From Parvimonas micra (GTDB lineage: Bacteria > Bacillota > Clostridia > Tissierellales > Peptoniphilaceae): a stretch of 64,000 nt of DNA. Position numbers and translations under genes: made by a program. Below the pieces are notes generated by a model. The model was not told where the DNA came from. It worked only from the letters and a program-made list of their open reading frames with translations, and did not search any database. Of this stretch, positions 33,721 to 44,626 are shown piece after piece; the stretch's first letter is position 1, and every line of letters begins with the position of its first letter. The stretch lies in contig NZ_JAJTJP010000001.1 of NCBI RefSeq assembly GCF_021300775.1, forward strand, positions 310,001 through 374,000, in the 5' to 3' direction.

Positions 33721-36700
33721 ATGGATAAGAGAATTTTTGTAAAAAAAAGAGAAGGATTTAATAAAGAAGCTTTAGATCTTAAAGACAGTTTGAATTTAGA
33801 ATATAAATTAGGTATCAAAAATCTTGAATTATATATAATCTATGATATTTATAATATAAATGAAAGAACTTATGAACTTGCAAAAGATTCTGTATTTTCA
33901 GAAGTTATGGTTGATGAAGTTTTTGATTCTATTACATTACAAGATGGAAAGTATTTTGCATATGAAACATTACCAGCTCAGTATGATCAAAGAGCAGATA
34001 GTGCTACTCAATGTGTATCTTTATTAGATAATAATTCAAAAATAATTGTAAGAAGCGGGAAACTAATAACTTTTGATAGAGCATTAAATGAAGAGGAATT
34101 GTCAAAAATTGAAAAATATTTAGTTAATCCAATTGAATCTAGAGTAAAAGATATGAATATATTGAATTTTTCAATGAATTCAGAAATGAAAAAAATGAAA
34201 GACTTATCACAATTTAATTCTTTGACAGAAAATGAATTGCTTTTATTAAAAAAAGAAATGTCTTTAGCTATGAATATAGAAGATTTACTATTTATTCAAG
34301 ATTATTTCAAAAGTATAGGTAGAACACCTACTGAAACTGAAGTATATGTTCTAGATTGCTATTGGAGTGATCACTGTAGACATACAACATTTGAAACTGT
34401 ATTAGATGATATAGAAATTAAATCCGAATTATTCCAAAAAGAAATGCAAAATGCTTTTGATATTTATTTAGAGATTAGAAAAGAATTAAATATAACTAAA
34501 CCAATAACTTTAATGGATATGGCTAGTATATTTGGAAAATATCATAAAAGAATTTTAAATGATCAAAATATTGAAGTAAGTGAAGAAATAAATGCTTGTT
34601 CATTTTTTACAGATATTGAAAATAATGGAAAACTTGAAAAATGGTTAATTCAATTTAAAAATGAGACGCATAATCATCCAACAGAAATTGAGCCATTTGG
34701 TGGTGCTAGTACTTGTATTGGTGGCGCTATAAGAGACCCATTGTCAGGAAGAAGTTATGTTTATCAAGCTATGAGAATAACGGGATGTGGAAATATTTTA
34801 CAGAGTAGAGAAGATACTTTAAATCACAAACTACCTCAAGTTGATATTTCAACAAAAGCTACAAATGGGTATTCATCATATGGTAATCAAATAGGGTTAG
34901 CAACAACATATGTAAAAGAACTTTATGATGATTCATATATTGCTAAACATATGGAAGTTGGTGCTGTAGTCGGAGCTGTAAAAGATGGAAATTTCAAGAG
35001 AGAAACTCCAGTGAAAGATGATATAGTTATTTTAATTGGTGGAAGAACAGGAAGAGATGGGATACAGGGAGCAAGTGGTTCTAGTTTAATTCATACTAAT
35101 GATTCTCTTGAGACAGCATCTAGTCAAGTCCAAAAAGGTAATGCTATTGAAGAAAGAAAAATTCAAAGATTATTTAGAAAACCAGAAGTAACTAAGTTAA
35201 TAAAAAAATGTAATGACTTTGGTGCTGGAGGAGTTTGTGTTGCAATAGGAGAATTATCAGAAGGAATTGAAATTCATTTAGATAAGGTATTATTAAAATA
35301 TGATGGATTAAATCCTACAGAAATTGCAACTAGTGAATCACAAGAACGTATGGCTGTAGTAATTTCACCAAGTGATTACGATTTTTTCATAAAAGAATGT
35401 GAAAAAGAAAATATAGAACATTCAAAAGTTGCTATTATTACTGATAGAAGAAGACTTGAGATGTATTACTACGACGAAAAAGTTATGGACCTTAGTGCAG
35501 ATTTTCTGTCTACAAGTGGAGTTAGACAACATTCAAAAGCTACATTATATGATAATAGTGGAGATAATCCTTTTGAAAATAAGGTTTTTACAAAGGAAAG
35601 TGTATTGAATGAATTATCTTATTTAAATGTTACTTGTCAAAAAGGTATTTCACAAAAATTTGATGCATCAATAGGTGCAACAACTGTTTTAATGCCTTTT
35701 TCAGGAAAAAATCAGTTAACTCCAGTTCAAGTAAGTGTTCAAGCACTACCAACTGTACATTCAACAAGCGATACTGCTACTGTTTTAAGTTATGGTTTTA
35801 TCCCTAAAATTTCATATTATTCTCCATTCTTATCTGCGATTTATGCAGTTTTAGAATCTGTAGCTAAAATTTATGCTATTGGTGGAGAAAAAAGTAGTCT
35901 ATATTTTTCTTTTCAAGAATATTTTGAAAAACTTGGAAAAGATGAAAAAAAATGGGGAAAAGTTACTCAAAGTTTACTAGGTACTATATATGCTCAAAAA
36001 GAGATAGGATGTCCTAGTATAGGTGGAAAAGATAGCATGTCAGGAACATTTAATGAATTAAATGTTGTTGAAACTTTAATTTCTTTTGCATGTGCACCTA
36101 TTAAAATTAAGAATGTAATATCTCCAGAATTAAAATCAGTTGGAAATTATTTATATTATATTCCTGTAGAAAAAGATTTAAAAGGATATCCTAACATTAA
36201 AGATACATTAGATAATTATGAACTACTTAATAAGTATATAATTGAAGGAAAAGTTGTATCAGCATATGTTCAAGAAGAAGGAAGTATTGTAAGTTCATTA
36301 GTAAAAATGGCTGTAGGTAATGGATTAGGATTTACTGTTAATAAAGATAACATATTGAATTTTGATCCAGCTTCTATAGTAGTTGAATCTAGATTTGAGC
36401 TACCTTTTGAAAAGATTGGATATGTTAGCGAAAATATTAATATTAATAAAATAGATTTTACTTTTAATGAAATATATGATTCATATACTAAAAAATTAAA
36501 TACAATTTATCCGTTATATCAAAATTTAGATGGGAAAAACTGTGAAAATATCAAAATTGAAAATTCAAAAAAATTATATTTTAAAGAATATGTAGACGAT
36601 GTTAAAGTTTTGATACCTGTATTTCCTGGCACAAATTGCGAATATGATGTAGAAAAAGCATTTTTAGATGCTGGTGCTAAAACAAAAACAATTGTTTTTA

Positions 36701-37389
36701 GAAATAAGAAAGAAAATGATATAGAAAATTCTATAGAAGAATTGGTTGATAGTATTAAAGAATGTCATATTATTATGTTTCCTGGTGGTTTCTCAAGTGG
36801 AGATGAGCCAGATGGAAGCGCTAAGTTTATAGTAAATGTTTTAAAAAATGAAAAGGTAAAAAATGCAATTCATAAACATTTAGATGATAAAAAGTTAATA
36901 CTTGGAATATGTAATGGATTTCAAGCTCTTATAAAGTCAGGATTAATTCCTTATGGAAGAATAAAAGCATTATCTAATGACGATTTGACATTATATAGAA
37001 ATGATAGTTATCACCATATTTCAACAAGTGCAATAACTCGTGTTGCAAATGTAAATTCACCTTGGACTCAAGATTTTAAAATTGGAGACTTACATGAGAT
37101 AATGTTTAGTCATGGTGAAGGTAAATTAGTTGGTAAAAATATTGATAAATTCAAACATTTATGTGCATTTCAATATTGTGATTTTGATGGTAATGCTACT
37201 TTAAATGGTAAATTTAATCCAAATGGATCCTTATATGCAATTGAAGGAATGATAAGTGAAGATGGTTTAGTTTTAGGAAAAATGGGTCATAGCGAAAGAT
37301 ATGGTTCTGAATTGTATAAAAATAGAATGATAAAAGATATACAAAACATTTTTAAAAATGGTGTAAATTATTTTAAAGGAGATAAATAG
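33721..37389 (+). CDS. purL: Phosphoribosylformylglycinamidine synthase, single-chain form
   Basis: A 1222-residue FGAM synthase that turns FGAR into FGAM with ATP and glutamine. The N-terminal and two PurM-like halves ([29 protein letters not shown]) are fused to a C-terminal class I glutamine amidotransferase domain: [23 protein letters not shown] with the nucleophile Cys, and the C-terminal MGHSERY. This is the fused form, whereas B. subtilis splits it into PurS, PurQ and PurL. Ribosome site GGAGG; next gene starts one base after the stop. Confidence 0.97.
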   Translation: MDKRIFVKKREGFNKEALDLKDSLNLEYKLGIKNLELYIIYDIYNINERTYELAKDSVFSEVMVDEVFDSITLQDGKYFAYETLPAQYDQRADSATQCVSLLDNNSKIIVRSGKLITFDRALNEEELSKIEKYLVNPIESRVKDMNILNFSMNSEMKKMKDLSQFNSLTENELLLLKKEMSLAMNIEDLLFIQDYFKSIGRTPTETEVYVLDCYWSDHCRHTTFETVLDDIEIKSELFQKEMQNAFDIYLEIRKELNITKPITLMDMASIFGKYHKRILNDQNIEVSEEINACSFFTDIENNGKLEKWLIQFKNETHNHPTEIEPFGGASTCIGGAIRDPLSGRSYVYQAMRITGCGNILQSREDTLNHKLPQVDISTKATNGYSSYGNQIGLATTYVKELYDDSYIAKHMEVGAVVGAVKDGNFKRETPVKDDIVILIGGRTGRDGIQGASGSSLIHTNDSLETASSQVQKGNAIEERKIQRLFRKPEVTKLIKKCNDFGAGGVCVAIGELSEGIEIHLDKVLLKYDGLNPTEIATSESQERMAVVISPSDYDFFIKECEKENIEHSKVAIITDRRRLEMYYYDEKVMDLSADFLSTSGVRQHSKATLYDNSGDNPFENKVFTKESVLNELSYLNVTCQKGISQKFDASIGATTVLMPFSGKNQLTPVQVSVQALPTVHSTSDTATVLSYGFIPKISYYSPFLSAIYAVLESVAKIYAIGGEKSSLYFSFQEYFEKLGKDEKKWGKVTQSLLGTIYAQKEIGCPSIGGKDSMSGTFNELNVVETLISFACAPIKIKNVISPELKSVGNYLYYIPVEKDLKGYPNIKDTLDNYELLNKYIIEGKVVSAYVQEEGSIVSSLVKMAVGNGLGFTVNKDNILNFDPASIVVESRFELPFEKIGYVSENININKIDFTFNEIYDSYTKKLNTIYPLYQNLDGKNCENIKIENSKKLYFKEYVDDVKVLIPVFPGTNCEYDVEKAFLDAGAKTKTIVFRNKKENDIENSIEELVDSIKECHIIMFPGGFSSGDEPDGSAKFIVNVLKNEKVKNAIHKHLDDKKLILGICNGFQALIKSGLIPYGRIKALSNDDLTLYRNDSYHHISTSAITRVANVNSPWTQDFKIGDLHEIMFSHGEGKLVGKNIDKFKHLCAFQYCDFDGNATLNGKFNPNGSLYAIEGMISEDGLVLGKMGHSERYGSELYKNRMIKDIQNIFKNGVNYFKGDK

Positions 37390-37390
37390 A

Positions 37391-38098
37391 ATGAAACTTT
37401 TGTACGAAGGAAAAGCAAAGCAATTATATCAATGTGAAAATAATGATGAAGTTTATGTACACTATAAGAATAGTGCAACTGCATTCAATGGAGAAAAAAA
37501 AGAAGAATTTGATAAAAAAGGAATATTAAATAACACTATTACTTCGCTCATATTTGAATATTTAGAAAAAAACGGAATAGAAACTCATTTTATAAGAAAA
37601 GTGAATGAAACTGATCAAATTTGTAAACATGTAAAAATTATTCCCTTAGAAGTAATAACTAGAAATATTGTAGCTGGTTCTATGGCAAAAAAATATGGTT
37701 TGGAGGAAGGATTAAAATTAAAAAGACCGGTTTTTGAATTAAGTTATAAAAATGATGAACTAAACGATCCATTAATAAATGATGACCATACTTTGGCATT
37801 AGGCATTGTTACTGAAGAAGAACTATCTTATATAAAGAACGAAACTGCCAAAATTAATAAATTATTAAAAGAATTCTTTTTGAAAGCAGGGTTAATATTA
37901 GTTGATTTTAAAATAGAATTTGGAAAAACAAGTGATGGTAAAATTATTTTATCTGATGAAATTTCTCCTGATACATGTAGATTATGGGATATTAATACAA
38001 TGGATAAACTTGATAAAGACCGTTTCCGTAGAGATATGGGTTCAGTTATGGATGCTTATGAAGAAGTTTTAAGGAGAATAACAAGTGCGTGGAATTAA
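37391..38098 (+). CDS. purC: SAICAR synthetase, canonical
   Basis: A 235-residue PurC of normal length: [36 protein letters not shown] and [12 protein letters not shown], the ATP, CAIR and aspartate contact regions. It joins aspartate to CAIR. It starts one base after purL and overlaps purF by 14 bases, so translation is coupled. The operon's first gene is a divergent paralogue of the same fold. Confidence 0.97.
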   Translation: MKLLYEGKAKQLYQCENNDEVYVHYKNSATAFNGEKKEEFDKKGILNNTITSLIFEYLEKNGIETHFIRKVNETDQICKHVKIIPLEVITRNIVAGSMAKKYGLEEGLKLKRPVFELSYKNDELNDPLINDDHTLALGIVTEEELSYIKNETAKINKLLKEFFLKAGLILVDFKIEFGKTSDGKIILSDEISPDTCRLWDINTMDKLDKDRFRRDMGSVMDAYEEVLRRITSAWN

Positions 38099-39530
38099 TG
38101 AAGAATGTGGAGTTTTTGGTGTATGGAATCACAAAGATGCTTCTAAATTAACTTATTTTGGACTTCATAGTTTACAACATAGAGGACAAGAAGGTGCAGG
38201 AATTATAAGCTCTGATGGAGAAAAATTATATAGCTATAGAAATCTAGGATTAGTATCTGAAGTTTTTAAGGATAAAGAGTTACTATATAATTTAGAGGGA
38301 ACTTCTGCAATAGGTCATGTTAGATACGCAACTGCAGGAGATAATAGTGTTAGAAATGTACAACCTTTTTTGTTTGATTTTTATGATATGAGTATAGCTA
38401 TATGCCATAATGGGAATTTAGTAAATGCTAAAAGTTTAAGAGTTGAATTGGAAAAACAAGGTGCAATATTTCATTCATCTTCTGATACAGAGGTTTTAAT
38501 TCACTTAATTAGAAGAAGTGAAAAAAATAGTTTTGAAGATAAATTAAAGGAAAGCTTGAGTAGAATTAAGGGTGGTTTTACTTATTTAGTTCTACTTAAA
38601 GATACAATATATGGTGCAGTAGATCCAAATTCTTTAAGACCGTTAGTTATTGGAAAAACGCAAAATGGTACTTATGTTATGGCAAGTGAAACCTGTGCAA
38701 TAGATAGTATAGGTGCTGAATTTGTGTGTAATGTTAAAGCTGGTCAATTAGCAATAATTGATAAAAATGGATTAAGAATTGAAAGTTATGTAACGCCTGA
38801 TAGAATATCTATTGCAGCTATGGAATATGTTTATTTTGCAAGACCTGACTCTAATATAGCAGGAGTAAATGTTCATACAGCAAGAAAAAATACAGGTAGA
38901 ACTTTAGCAAGAGAGTGTCCTGCAAATGCCGATATTGTTGTTGGAGTTCCTAATTCGTCACTATCTGCTGCTAGTGGATTTGCTGAAGAAAGTGGTTTGC
39001 CTTATGAAATGGGGTTAATAAAGAATCAGTATATAGCCAGAACTTTTATTCAACCAACTCAAGAATTAAGAGAACAAGGTGTAAGAATGAAATTATCAGC
39101 AGTTAAAGGTGTGGTTAATGGAAAAAGAGTTGTTATGGTTGATGATTCAATTGTTAGAGGAACAACTTGTAAAAGAATTGTCAAATTATTAAAAGATGCA
39201 GGTGCTACAGAAGTACATGTTAGAATCGCATCACCACCTTTTGCATTTCCTAGTTTTTATGGAATTGATATTTCTACTTCTAGTGAACTTATTGCTGCTA
39301 ATAAAACTTTAGCAGAAATAAAAGAGATAATTGGAGCAGATTCTTTAGGATATTTAAGTGAACAAGGACTTGTTGATTCGATAGGATTAAAATTTGATGC
39401 TCCTTATAATGGTTTATGCATGGACTGCTTTAATGGTGATTATCCTGCTGGATTATTTGATTATGAAGAAGATTTTATGAATTCTTTAACAGATATACAA
39501 AAAAATATTTTAGAAAGAAAAAGTAAATAA
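38085..39530 (+). CDS. purF: Amidophosphoribosyltransferase
   Basis: A 481-residue PurF, which makes phosphoribosylamine from PRPP and glutamine. It starts at GTG 38085, after AAGGAG, inside the end of purC. The N-terminal nucleophile Cys8 lies in [12 protein letters not shown] and would be exposed by removal of a seven-residue propeptide, as in B. subtilis PurF. The PRPP-binding loop is [13 protein letters not shown]. The C-terminal [10 protein letters not shown] matches the cysteines that bind a [4Fe-4S] cluster in the Bacillus-type enzyme. PRPP use here explains the operon's PRPP-type riboswitch. Confidence 0.97.
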   Translation: MRGINEECGVFGVWNHKDASKLTYFGLHSLQHRGQEGAGIISSDGEKLYSYRNLGLVSEVFKDKELLYNLEGTSAIGHVRYATAGDNSVRNVQPFLFDFYDMSIAICHNGNLVNAKSLRVELEKQGAIFHSSSDTEVLIHLIRRSEKNSFEDKLKESLSRIKGGFTYLVLLKDTIYGAVDPNSLRPLVIGKTQNGTYVMASETCAIDSIGAEFVCNVKAGQLAIIDKNGLRIESYVTPDRISIAAMEYVYFARPDSNIAGVNVHTARKNTGRTLARECPANADIVVGVPNSSLSAASGFAEESGLPYEMGLIKNQYIARTFIQPTQELREQGVRMKLSAVKGVVNGKRVVMVDDSIVRGTTCKRIVKLLKDAGATEVHVRIASPPFAFPSFYGIDISTSSELIAANKTLAEIKEIIGADSLGYLSEQGLVDSIGLKFDAPYNGLCMDCFNGDYPAGLFDYEEDFMNSLTDIQKNILERKSK

Positions 39531-39552
39531 TATTAATGAGAGAAGGTAAAGT

Positions 39553-40176
39553 ATGGTAAATATAGCTGTATTTATTTCTGGTAGTGGAACTAATTTACAA
39601 GCCATAATTGATGGTATTAAAGAAAAAAAAATTAACGGAAATATAAAGTTAGTTTTTTCGAATAGAAAAAATGCTTATGGCCTTGTAAGAGCTTTAAATG
39701 AAGGAATTGATACATTTTATTTGAATAGAAAGAATTTTAATAATGATGAAGACTATGATGAAAAAATAATAGAAGAGCTTGAAAAAAAGAATATAGATTT
39801 AATTGTTCTTGCAGGATATTTAAATATTTTATCTAAAAAAATAGTTTCAAAATACTCAAAACAAATAATTAACATTCATCCTTCATTAATACCTTCTTTT
39901 TGTGGAGATGGTTTTTATGGTGAAAATGTTCATAAAGCAGTGATAAATTCAGGGGTTAAATTTACCGGAGCTACAACACATTTTGTTGATGAAAATGTAG
40001 ACACTGGATCAATAATAATGCAAGATGTTGTTTCAGTAAATATTAATGATGACTATGAAACTATAGCAAAAAAAGTATTAAAAATTGAACATATAATACT
40101 TGTAAATACCATAAAAGCATTTTGTGAAAATAGAATTATTTTTAATGAAAATAGAGCATTCATTGTGGAGGAATAA
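39553..40176 (+). CDS. purN: Phosphoribosylglycinamide formyltransferase
   Basis: A 207-residue GAR transformylase using 10-formyl-THF. The N-terminal ISGSGTNLQAI binds GAR. The catalytic residues Asn-His-Asp appear in NIHPSLIP and HFVDENVDTGSII. The stop is one base before the purH ATG. Normal length for the family. Confidence 0.95.
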   Translation: MVNIAVFISGSGTNLQAIIDGIKEKKINGNIKLVFSNRKNAYGLVRALNEGIDTFYLNRKNFNNDEDYDEKIIEELEKKNIDLIVLAGYLNILSKKIVSKYSKQIINIHPSLIPSFCGDGFYGENVHKAVINSGVKFTGATTHFVDENVDTGSIIMQDVVSVNINDDYETIAKKVLKIEHIILVNTIKAFCENRIIFNENRAFIVEE

Positions 40177-40177
40177 G

Positions 40178-41707
40178 ATGTCAAAAAGAGCATTAATAAG
40201 TGTTTTTGAAAAAGATAACATTATAGAGTTTGCAGAGGAACTTGTTAAATTAGGTTGGGAAATAATTTCAACTGGAGGAACATATAAAATATTAAAAGAA
40301 AGTGGTTTGAGTGTTTTAGAAGTCGATGAAGTAACTAATTTCAAAGAAATTTTAAATGGTCGTGTAAAAACTCTACATCCTTATATTCATGGAGGTATTT
40401 TATATAGACGTAATGACAACGATCATGTTGAAACTGTAAAAAATCTTGGGATTTCTTCAATAGATATGGTTGTAAATAACCTATATCCTTTTGAAAAAGT
40501 TTTAAATAGTGAAAATAACACGCATGAAAATTTAATTGAAAATATTGATATTGGTGGACCTTCAATGATTAGAGCTGCTGCTAAAAATTATAATGATGTT
40601 TCAATTGTAGTTGATCCTAAAGATTATCCTGAAATTATAGAAAGACTTAAGAAAAACAAATTAGATAAGGACTTTAGATTGTATTTATCATGTAAGGCTT
40701 TTAATTATACTGCTTATTATGACGCATTAATTTCTTCATATTTTAATGATTTGTTAAATATTGATTTTCCAGAAAAACTTACAACAACTTATAAAAAAGT
40801 TGAAGATTTAAGATATGGAGAAAATCCACATCAAAAAGCATCTTTTTATGAAAAAGTTTATATTAAAGACGAAGAGAAAACAGATTTTAAACAATTACAT
40901 GGAAAGGAACTATCTTATAACAACTTAACTGATATGTATTCAGCAATAAAAATTGTTAAAGAATTTGATGAACCATGTGTAGTCGCTGTTAAACATAATA
41001 ATCCTTGTGGCCTAGCAATTGGAGAAAATATTGATGAAGCTTATGATAAGGCTTATGCATGTGATTCCGTTTCTATTTTTGGAGGAATTATTGCATTAAA
41101 TAGAGAAGTAACAAAATGTATAGCTGAAAAAATAAATAACTTTTTTGTTGAAATTGTAATTGCAAATAAATTTTCTAAAGATGCTATTGAAATATTAACT
41201 CAGAAGAAAAATATTAGATTAATTGAAGTTTCTAATATATCTGAATTTAAAATTCCAAATATAATATCAAAAGAAGTTTTAAATGGCATTGTAGTTCAAG
41301 ACTATGATAATACTTTATTTACTGAAGAATTAAAATTCGTTACTAAGAGAAAACCATTCGAAGAGGAATTAAAGAACTTAATTTTTGGCTTTAAAGCTTG
41401 TAAAACAGTTGCTTCAAATGGAATTGTTATTGTAAAAAATAATGCTACAATCGGAATAGGTCAAGGAGAAGTTAGACGTTCTTGGGCTGTAGAAGAAGGA
41501 CTAGAAAGAGCAAAAGATAATCTAAAAGATGCAGTATTGGCATCAGATGCATTTTTCTTTGAGGATACAGTTGAATTATTAAGAGAGAATGGAATTAAAG
41601 CAGTAATTCAACCGGGGGGTTCTATAAAAGATGAGAACGTAATAAAATTATGTGATGAATACGGTATAGCAATGGTATTTACATCTACAAGGCATTTTAG
41701 ACATTAG
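40178..41707 (+). CDS. purH: Bifunctional AICAR transformylase / IMP cyclohydrolase
   Basis: A 509-residue enzyme catalysing the last two steps to IMP. The MGS-like cyclohydrolase domain is N-terminal (RALISVFEKDN, ISTGGTYKIL, GGPSMIRAAAKN); the AICAR transformylase domain follows, with LRYGENPHQKA, VKHNNPCG, and the end QPGGSIKDENVI. I use ATG 40178, right after GTGGAGG, rather than an in-frame ATG at 40124 that would overlap purN by 53 bases without a ribosome site. Confidence 0.97.
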   Translation: MSKRALISVFEKDNIIEFAEELVKLGWEIISTGGTYKILKESGLSVLEVDEVTNFKEILNGRVKTLHPYIHGGILYRRNDNDHVETVKNLGISSIDMVVNNLYPFEKVLNSENNTHENLIENIDIGGPSMIRAAAKNYNDVSIVVDPKDYPEIIERLKKNKLDKDFRLYLSCKAFNYTAYYDALISSYFNDLLNIDFPEKLTTTYKKVEDLRYGENPHQKASFYEKVYIKDEEKTDFKQLHGKELSYNNLTDMYSAIKIVKEFDEPCVVAVKHNNPCGLAIGENIDEAYDKAYACDSVSIFGGIIALNREVTKCIAEKINNFFVEIVIANKFSKDAIEILTQKKNIRLIEVSNISEFKIPNIISKEVLNGIVVQDYDNTLFTEELKFVTKRKPFEEELKNLIFGFKACKTVASNGIVIVKNNATIGIGQGEVRRSWAVEEGLERAKDNLKDAVLASDAFFFEDTVELLRENGIKAVIQPGGSIKDENVIKLCDEYGIAMVFTSTRHFRH

Positions 41708-41716
41708 GAGGAAGTC

Positions 41717-42958
41717 ATGAAAGTTTTAGTTATTGGTAATGGTGGAAGAGAAGATGCTATTTGTAAAAAAATATCTGAAAGTAATAAATGTACTGAACTC
41801 TTTTGTTCAAAAGGTAATGCAGGAACTCTTAGATATGCTAAAAATGTCGAATTAAATGCAAATGAAGAAATTTTTGAATTTTCAAAGAATAATGATATTG
41901 ATTTAGTAGTTGTAGGACCGGAAGCTCCACTTTGTGAAGGTATTGTTGATTTGTTTAAAGGTAGTAATATAAGAGTTTTTGGAGCGGATAAAAAAAGTGC
42001 AAGACTTGAAGGTAGTAAAGATTTCGCAAAAGAATTTATGAAAAAATATGAAGTTCCAACTGCTAAATATGAAACTATTAGAACAATGGATGAAGGTTTA
42101 AAGGCCATAGAAAGATTTTCATATCCTATTGTAGTTAAGGCTGATGGTCTGTGTGCCGGTAAAGGAGTTAGAATTTGTAATACAAAAAATGAAGTATTAA
42201 ATTACTTTAAAGAACTTTTTGAAGAAAAAGTTTTTGGCGATGAAGGTACGACTGTTGTAATTGAAGAATTTTTAAAAGGTAAAGAAGCTTCATTACTTTG
42301 CTTTGTATCTAAAGGAAATTTAATACCTATGGAGAGTGCAAGGGACTACAAAAGAATTTTTGATAATGATGAAGGTGAGAACACTGGAGGTGTAGGTTGC
42401 TATTCCCCAAGTGAGTTATTTACTGATGAATTGAAATTAAAAGTTGATAAAACTCTTAAAAAAATATCTTATGGTTTAAAAAATGAAAAATTAGAATATT
42501 CTGGTATTTTATTTATAGGATTCATGATTGATGATGAAGCAAAAGTTTTAGAATTCAATGTAAGATTTGGAGATCCAGAAACTGAAGTAGTACTACCTAG
42601 AATGGAAACTGATTTATTATTAGCAATAGAAAAATCTATTGATGGCACTCTTAACAGAGAAGACTTAAAATGGAAAAAAGAAAAATGTTTAACTGTAATT
42701 TTAACTTCAAAAGGCTATCCTAAAGCTTATGAAAAAGGAAAAATAATTACAGGTATAGATTTAGTTGATAAGGATATATATGTTTATCATAATAATACAA
42801 GATTAGAAGGAGATAATATTTTAACTGATGGTGGGAGGGTACTATCAGTAACATCTCTTGGAAGTAGTTATGATGATATAAGGAATAAAGTATATAAGAA
42901 TATCGAATTAATATCTTTTGAAACTAAACAATATAGAAAAGATATTGGAAAAATTTAA
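41717..42958 (+). CDS. purD: Phosphoribosylamine-glycine ligase
   Basis: A 413-residue ATP-grasp enzyme joining glycine to phosphoribosylamine. Landmarks: VIGNGGREDAI, VVVGPEAPLCEG, VVKADGLCAGKGV and EFNVRFGDPETEVVLPR. Last gene of the operon, nine bases after purH with AGGAGG upstream. With purB (adenylosuccinate lyase) absent here, IMP synthesis needs a gene elsewhere. Confidence 0.97.
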   Translation: MKVLVIGNGGREDAICKKISESNKCTELFCSKGNAGTLRYAKNVELNANEEIFEFSKNNDIDLVVVGPEAPLCEGIVDLFKGSNIRVFGADKKSARLEGSKDFAKEFMKKYEVPTAKYETIRTMDEGLKAIERFSYPIVVKADGLCAGKGVRICNTKNEVLNYFKELFEEKVFGDEGTTVVIEEFLKGKEASLLCFVSKGNLIPMESARDYKRIFDNDEGENTGGVGCYSPSELFTDELKLKVDKTLKKISYGLKNEKLEYSGILFIGFMIDDEAKVLEFNVRFGDPETEVVLPRMETDLLLAIEKSIDGTLNREDLKWKKEKCLTVILTSKGYPKAYEKGKIITGIDLVDKDIYVYHNNTRLEGDNILTDGGRVLSVTSLGSSYDDIRNKVYKNIELISFETKQYRKDIGKI

Positions 42959-42964
42959 AATAAT

Positions 42965-43013
42965 AAAAATATATGTAGATTTTTATTTAAAAACTTTACA
43001 TATATTTTTTTTT
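42965..43013 (+). terminator. Terminator of the purine operon
   Basis: AAAAATATATGTA (42965-42977) pairs with TACATATATTTTT (from 42997), followed by many T. The right arm also contains the -35 box of the rpsF promoter. Confidence 0.8.
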
Positions 43014-43023
43014 ATGATATAAT
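42995..43023 (+). promoter_or_regulatory. Promoter of rpsF-ssb-rpsR
   Basis: TTTACA (42995-43000), 17-base spacer ending in TGA (extended -10), TATAAT (43018-43023). The -35 box lies within the right arm of the upstream terminator. Confidence 0.7.
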
Positions 43024-43034
43024 ATATCGGTAAA

Positions 43035-43070
43035 TCCTTGCTCGATAACAAGAGCCAGAGACCATAAGGA
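43035..43070 (+). promoter_or_regulatory. rpsF leader hairpin masking the ribosome site (possible S6:S18 element)
   Basis: TCCTT (43035-43039) can pair with AAGGA (43066-43070), which is part of the rpsF ribosome binding site, around an inner stem GCTC/GAGC (43040-43043, 43052-43055). S6:S18 leader elements precede rpsF in many bacteria; the hallmark CCG is not exactly present (CCAG), so the assignment is tentative. Confidence 0.35.
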
Positions 43071-43080
43071 GGTGAATGTA

Positions 43081-43365
43081 ATGAGAAAATACGAAGGAGT
43101 TTTTATTTTCAAACCAAATTTAGAGGAAGAAGTAAGAAATCAAGCATTTGATAGAATCAAAGCAGCTATTGAAGCAAATGGTACTATTACTGAAATTAAT
43201 GAATGGGGAAATAGAAAACTTGCTTATGAAATTAATTATATTAAAGAAGGATACTATATTATAGTTAATTTTGAAGCTGCTGTTGAAGTAGTTGCAGAAG
43301 TAGAAAGAAGATCAAGAATATCTGATGCTATCATTAGATATATGGTTGTTAAGCAAGAAGCTTAG
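43081..43365 (+). CDS. rpsF: 30S ribosomal protein S6
   Basis: A 94-residue S6: [13 protein letters not shown] at the start and [27 protein letters not shown] later. ATG 43081 is chosen over an in-frame GTG at 43072 that lies inside the ribosome site AAGGAGGTG. S6 binds the central domain of 16S rRNA next to S18, which is encoded two genes downstream. Confidence 0.97.
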   Translation: MRKYEGVFIFKPNLEEEVRNQAFDRIKAAIEANGTITEINEWGNRKLAYEINYIKEGYYIIVNFEAAVEVVAEVERRSRISDAIIRYMVVKQEA

Positions 43366-43377
43366 TGGAGGAACTTT

Positions 43378-43830
43378 ATGAATAGTGTAATTTTAATAGG
43401 TAGATTAATTAAAGATCCAGAATTAAGATATACTCAAACATCTAGTAGCAGTTATGCTAGATTTACCATTGCAGTAGACAAAGGAATGTCTAAAGATAAG
43501 AAACAAGAATTAGAAGCAAAAGGACAACAAACAGCAGATTTTATTAATATTGTTGTTTGGGGTAAACAAGCTGAAAATTGCCAAAGATACTTACAAAAAG
43601 GTAGAAATGTTGCAATTCAAGGAAGACTTCAATCAGGAAGTTTCACTGCACAAGATGGAACTAGAAGATTTGTTACAGAAGTATGGGCTGAAAGAGTTCA
43701 GTTTATAGACTGGGGAGATAAAGCTCAAAAATCTGCTACGCCACAAGGATTTGGTTCATTTGATACAGGAATGGATGATGGATTCGATTTACCTTTTCAA
43801 GATGCATCAGATGAAGAAATTCCATTTTAA
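43378..43830 (+). CDS. ssb: Single-stranded DNA-binding protein
   Basis: A 150-residue SSB: OB-fold from [18 protein letters not shown] through [14 protein letters not shown], then a short acidic tail ending in the conserved DEEIPF that recruits replication and repair proteins. It lies between rpsF and rpsR, the usual Firmicute order. TGGAGG upstream. Confidence 0.97.
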   Translation: MNSVILIGRLIKDPELRYTQTSSSSYARFTIAVDKGMSKDKKQELEAKGQQTADFINIVVWGKQAENCQRYLQKGRNVAIQGRLQSGSFTAQDGTRRFVTEVWAERVQFIDWGDKAQKSATPQGFGSFDTGMDDGFDLPFQDASDEEIPF

Positions 43831-43850
43831 TTATTAAAGGAGATAAAAAT

Positions 43851-44075
43851 ATGCAAAGAAAATTTAGACCTAGAAAAAAAGTTGTTGCATATTTCTCAGA
43901 TAACAGTAAACCACTTGATTATAAAGATGTAAACACTCTAAAAAAATTTATTAGTGAAAGAGGTAAAATCTTACCTAGAAGAGTGACAGGTGCTACTGCT
44001 AAACAACAAAGAGAAATTACAGCAGCAATTAAAAAAGCAAGACAAGTTGCATTATTACCATATAGTGCAGAATAA
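43851..44075 (+). CDS. rpsR: 30S ribosomal protein S18
   Basis: A 74-residue S18: basic N-terminus, then [22 protein letters not shown] and [19 protein letters not shown], the RNA-binding region next to S6. It has no obvious CxxC zinc site, so the zinc-independent form. AAGGAG upstream; followed by a terminator. Confidence 0.97.
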   Translation: MQRKFRPRKKVVAYFSDNSKPLDYKDVNTLKKFISERGKILPRRVTGATAKQQREITAAIKKARQVALLPYSAE

Positions 44076-44087
44076 TTTGTTTATTAT

Positions 44088-44113
44088 GGGGAGATGAAAA
44101 TCTCCCTTTTTTA
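44088..44113 (+). terminator. Terminator of rpsF-ssb-rpsR
   Basis: GGGAGAT (44089-44095), GAAA tetraloop, ATCTCCC (44100-44106), then seven T. Confidence 0.92.
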
Positions 44114-44209
44114 GTGAAATTATAAGTATTTTTAAGATTTATTTTTTACTATCTTTAATAGGTATTTCATTATTATACTTAACTTAAAAAAACAAAAGAT
44201 TTAATATAA

Positions 44210-44238
44210 TTGACTTTTAAAATTATTAATGATAAAAT
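44210..44238 (+). promoter_or_regulatory. Promoter of the first small Xre gene
   Basis: TTGACT (44210-44215), 17-base spacer ending in TGA, TAAAAT (44233-44238); 55 bases before the ATG. Confidence 0.55.
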
Positions 44239-44293
44239 TAATATATTAAATAATTTATATATAGATGTTGTTTTTTATTGAAGAGGTGAGCTT

Positions 44294-44521
44294 ATGAATA
44301 ACAAATTATCTGTTAAAAATAATGTTGAAAAATTTAGAGTTGAAAAAGAATTTTCTCAAAGAGAATTAGCAAATTTAATAGGTGTTTCACCAGAAATAGT
44401 AGTTTCGATTGAAAACGGAAGTTTAATTCCTGATATAAGACTTGCTCTTACAATATCGACAGCATTGAATAAAAAATTTGGAGAAGTTTTCTTTTTTAAT
44501 ACAGATTGTAGAATATTTTAA
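44294..44521 (+). CDS. Small Xre/Cro-type DNA-binding protein (first)
   Basis: A 75-residue single-domain regulator: KNNVEKFRVEKEFSQRELAN, LIGVSPEIVVSIENGSL, the five-helix Xre fold with recognition helix around residues 30-45. GAGGTG upstream. It has its own promoter and terminator and is a paralogue of the regulator at 44967. The recognition helix here has PEIVV in place of RNTIS of the other, so the two probably read different operators. Confidence 0.85.
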   Translation: MNNKLSVKNNVEKFRVEKEFSQRELANLIGVSPEIVVSIENGSLIPDIRLALTISTALNKKFGEVFFFNTDCRIF

Positions 44522-44526
44522 TTATA

Positions 44527-44552
44527 ATACACCGATTAAGGTGTATTTTTTT
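44527..44552 (+). terminator. Terminator of the first Xre gene
   Basis: ATACACC (44527-44533), loop GATTAA, GGTGTAT (44540-44546), then six T. Confidence 0.88.
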
Positions 44553-44561
44553 AAAAAATCA

Positions 44562-44601
44562 TTGACAAGTATACTTGTCAATAGTATAATATTGTTGACA
44601 A
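44562..44601 (+). promoter_or_regulatory. Consensus promoter inside a 20-bp palindromic operator
   Basis: A perfect palindrome, arm TTGACAAGTA, spans 44562-44581. Its first six bases are the -35 TTGACA; 17 bases later comes TATAAT (44585-44590). A further half-site TTGACAA is at 44595-44601, around the expected start of transcription. Both hexamers are perfect consensus, so tight repression by a dimeric regulator, likely the downstream Xre protein, is expected. Confidence 0.8.
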
Positions 44602-44626
44602 TAAAACTTGGTATAAGGAGAATTTT

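Noticed and set aside
44562-44581. Rho-independent terminator
   Set aside because: The palindrome has no loop and no T tract and contains a consensus -35 box, so it is better read as an operator.
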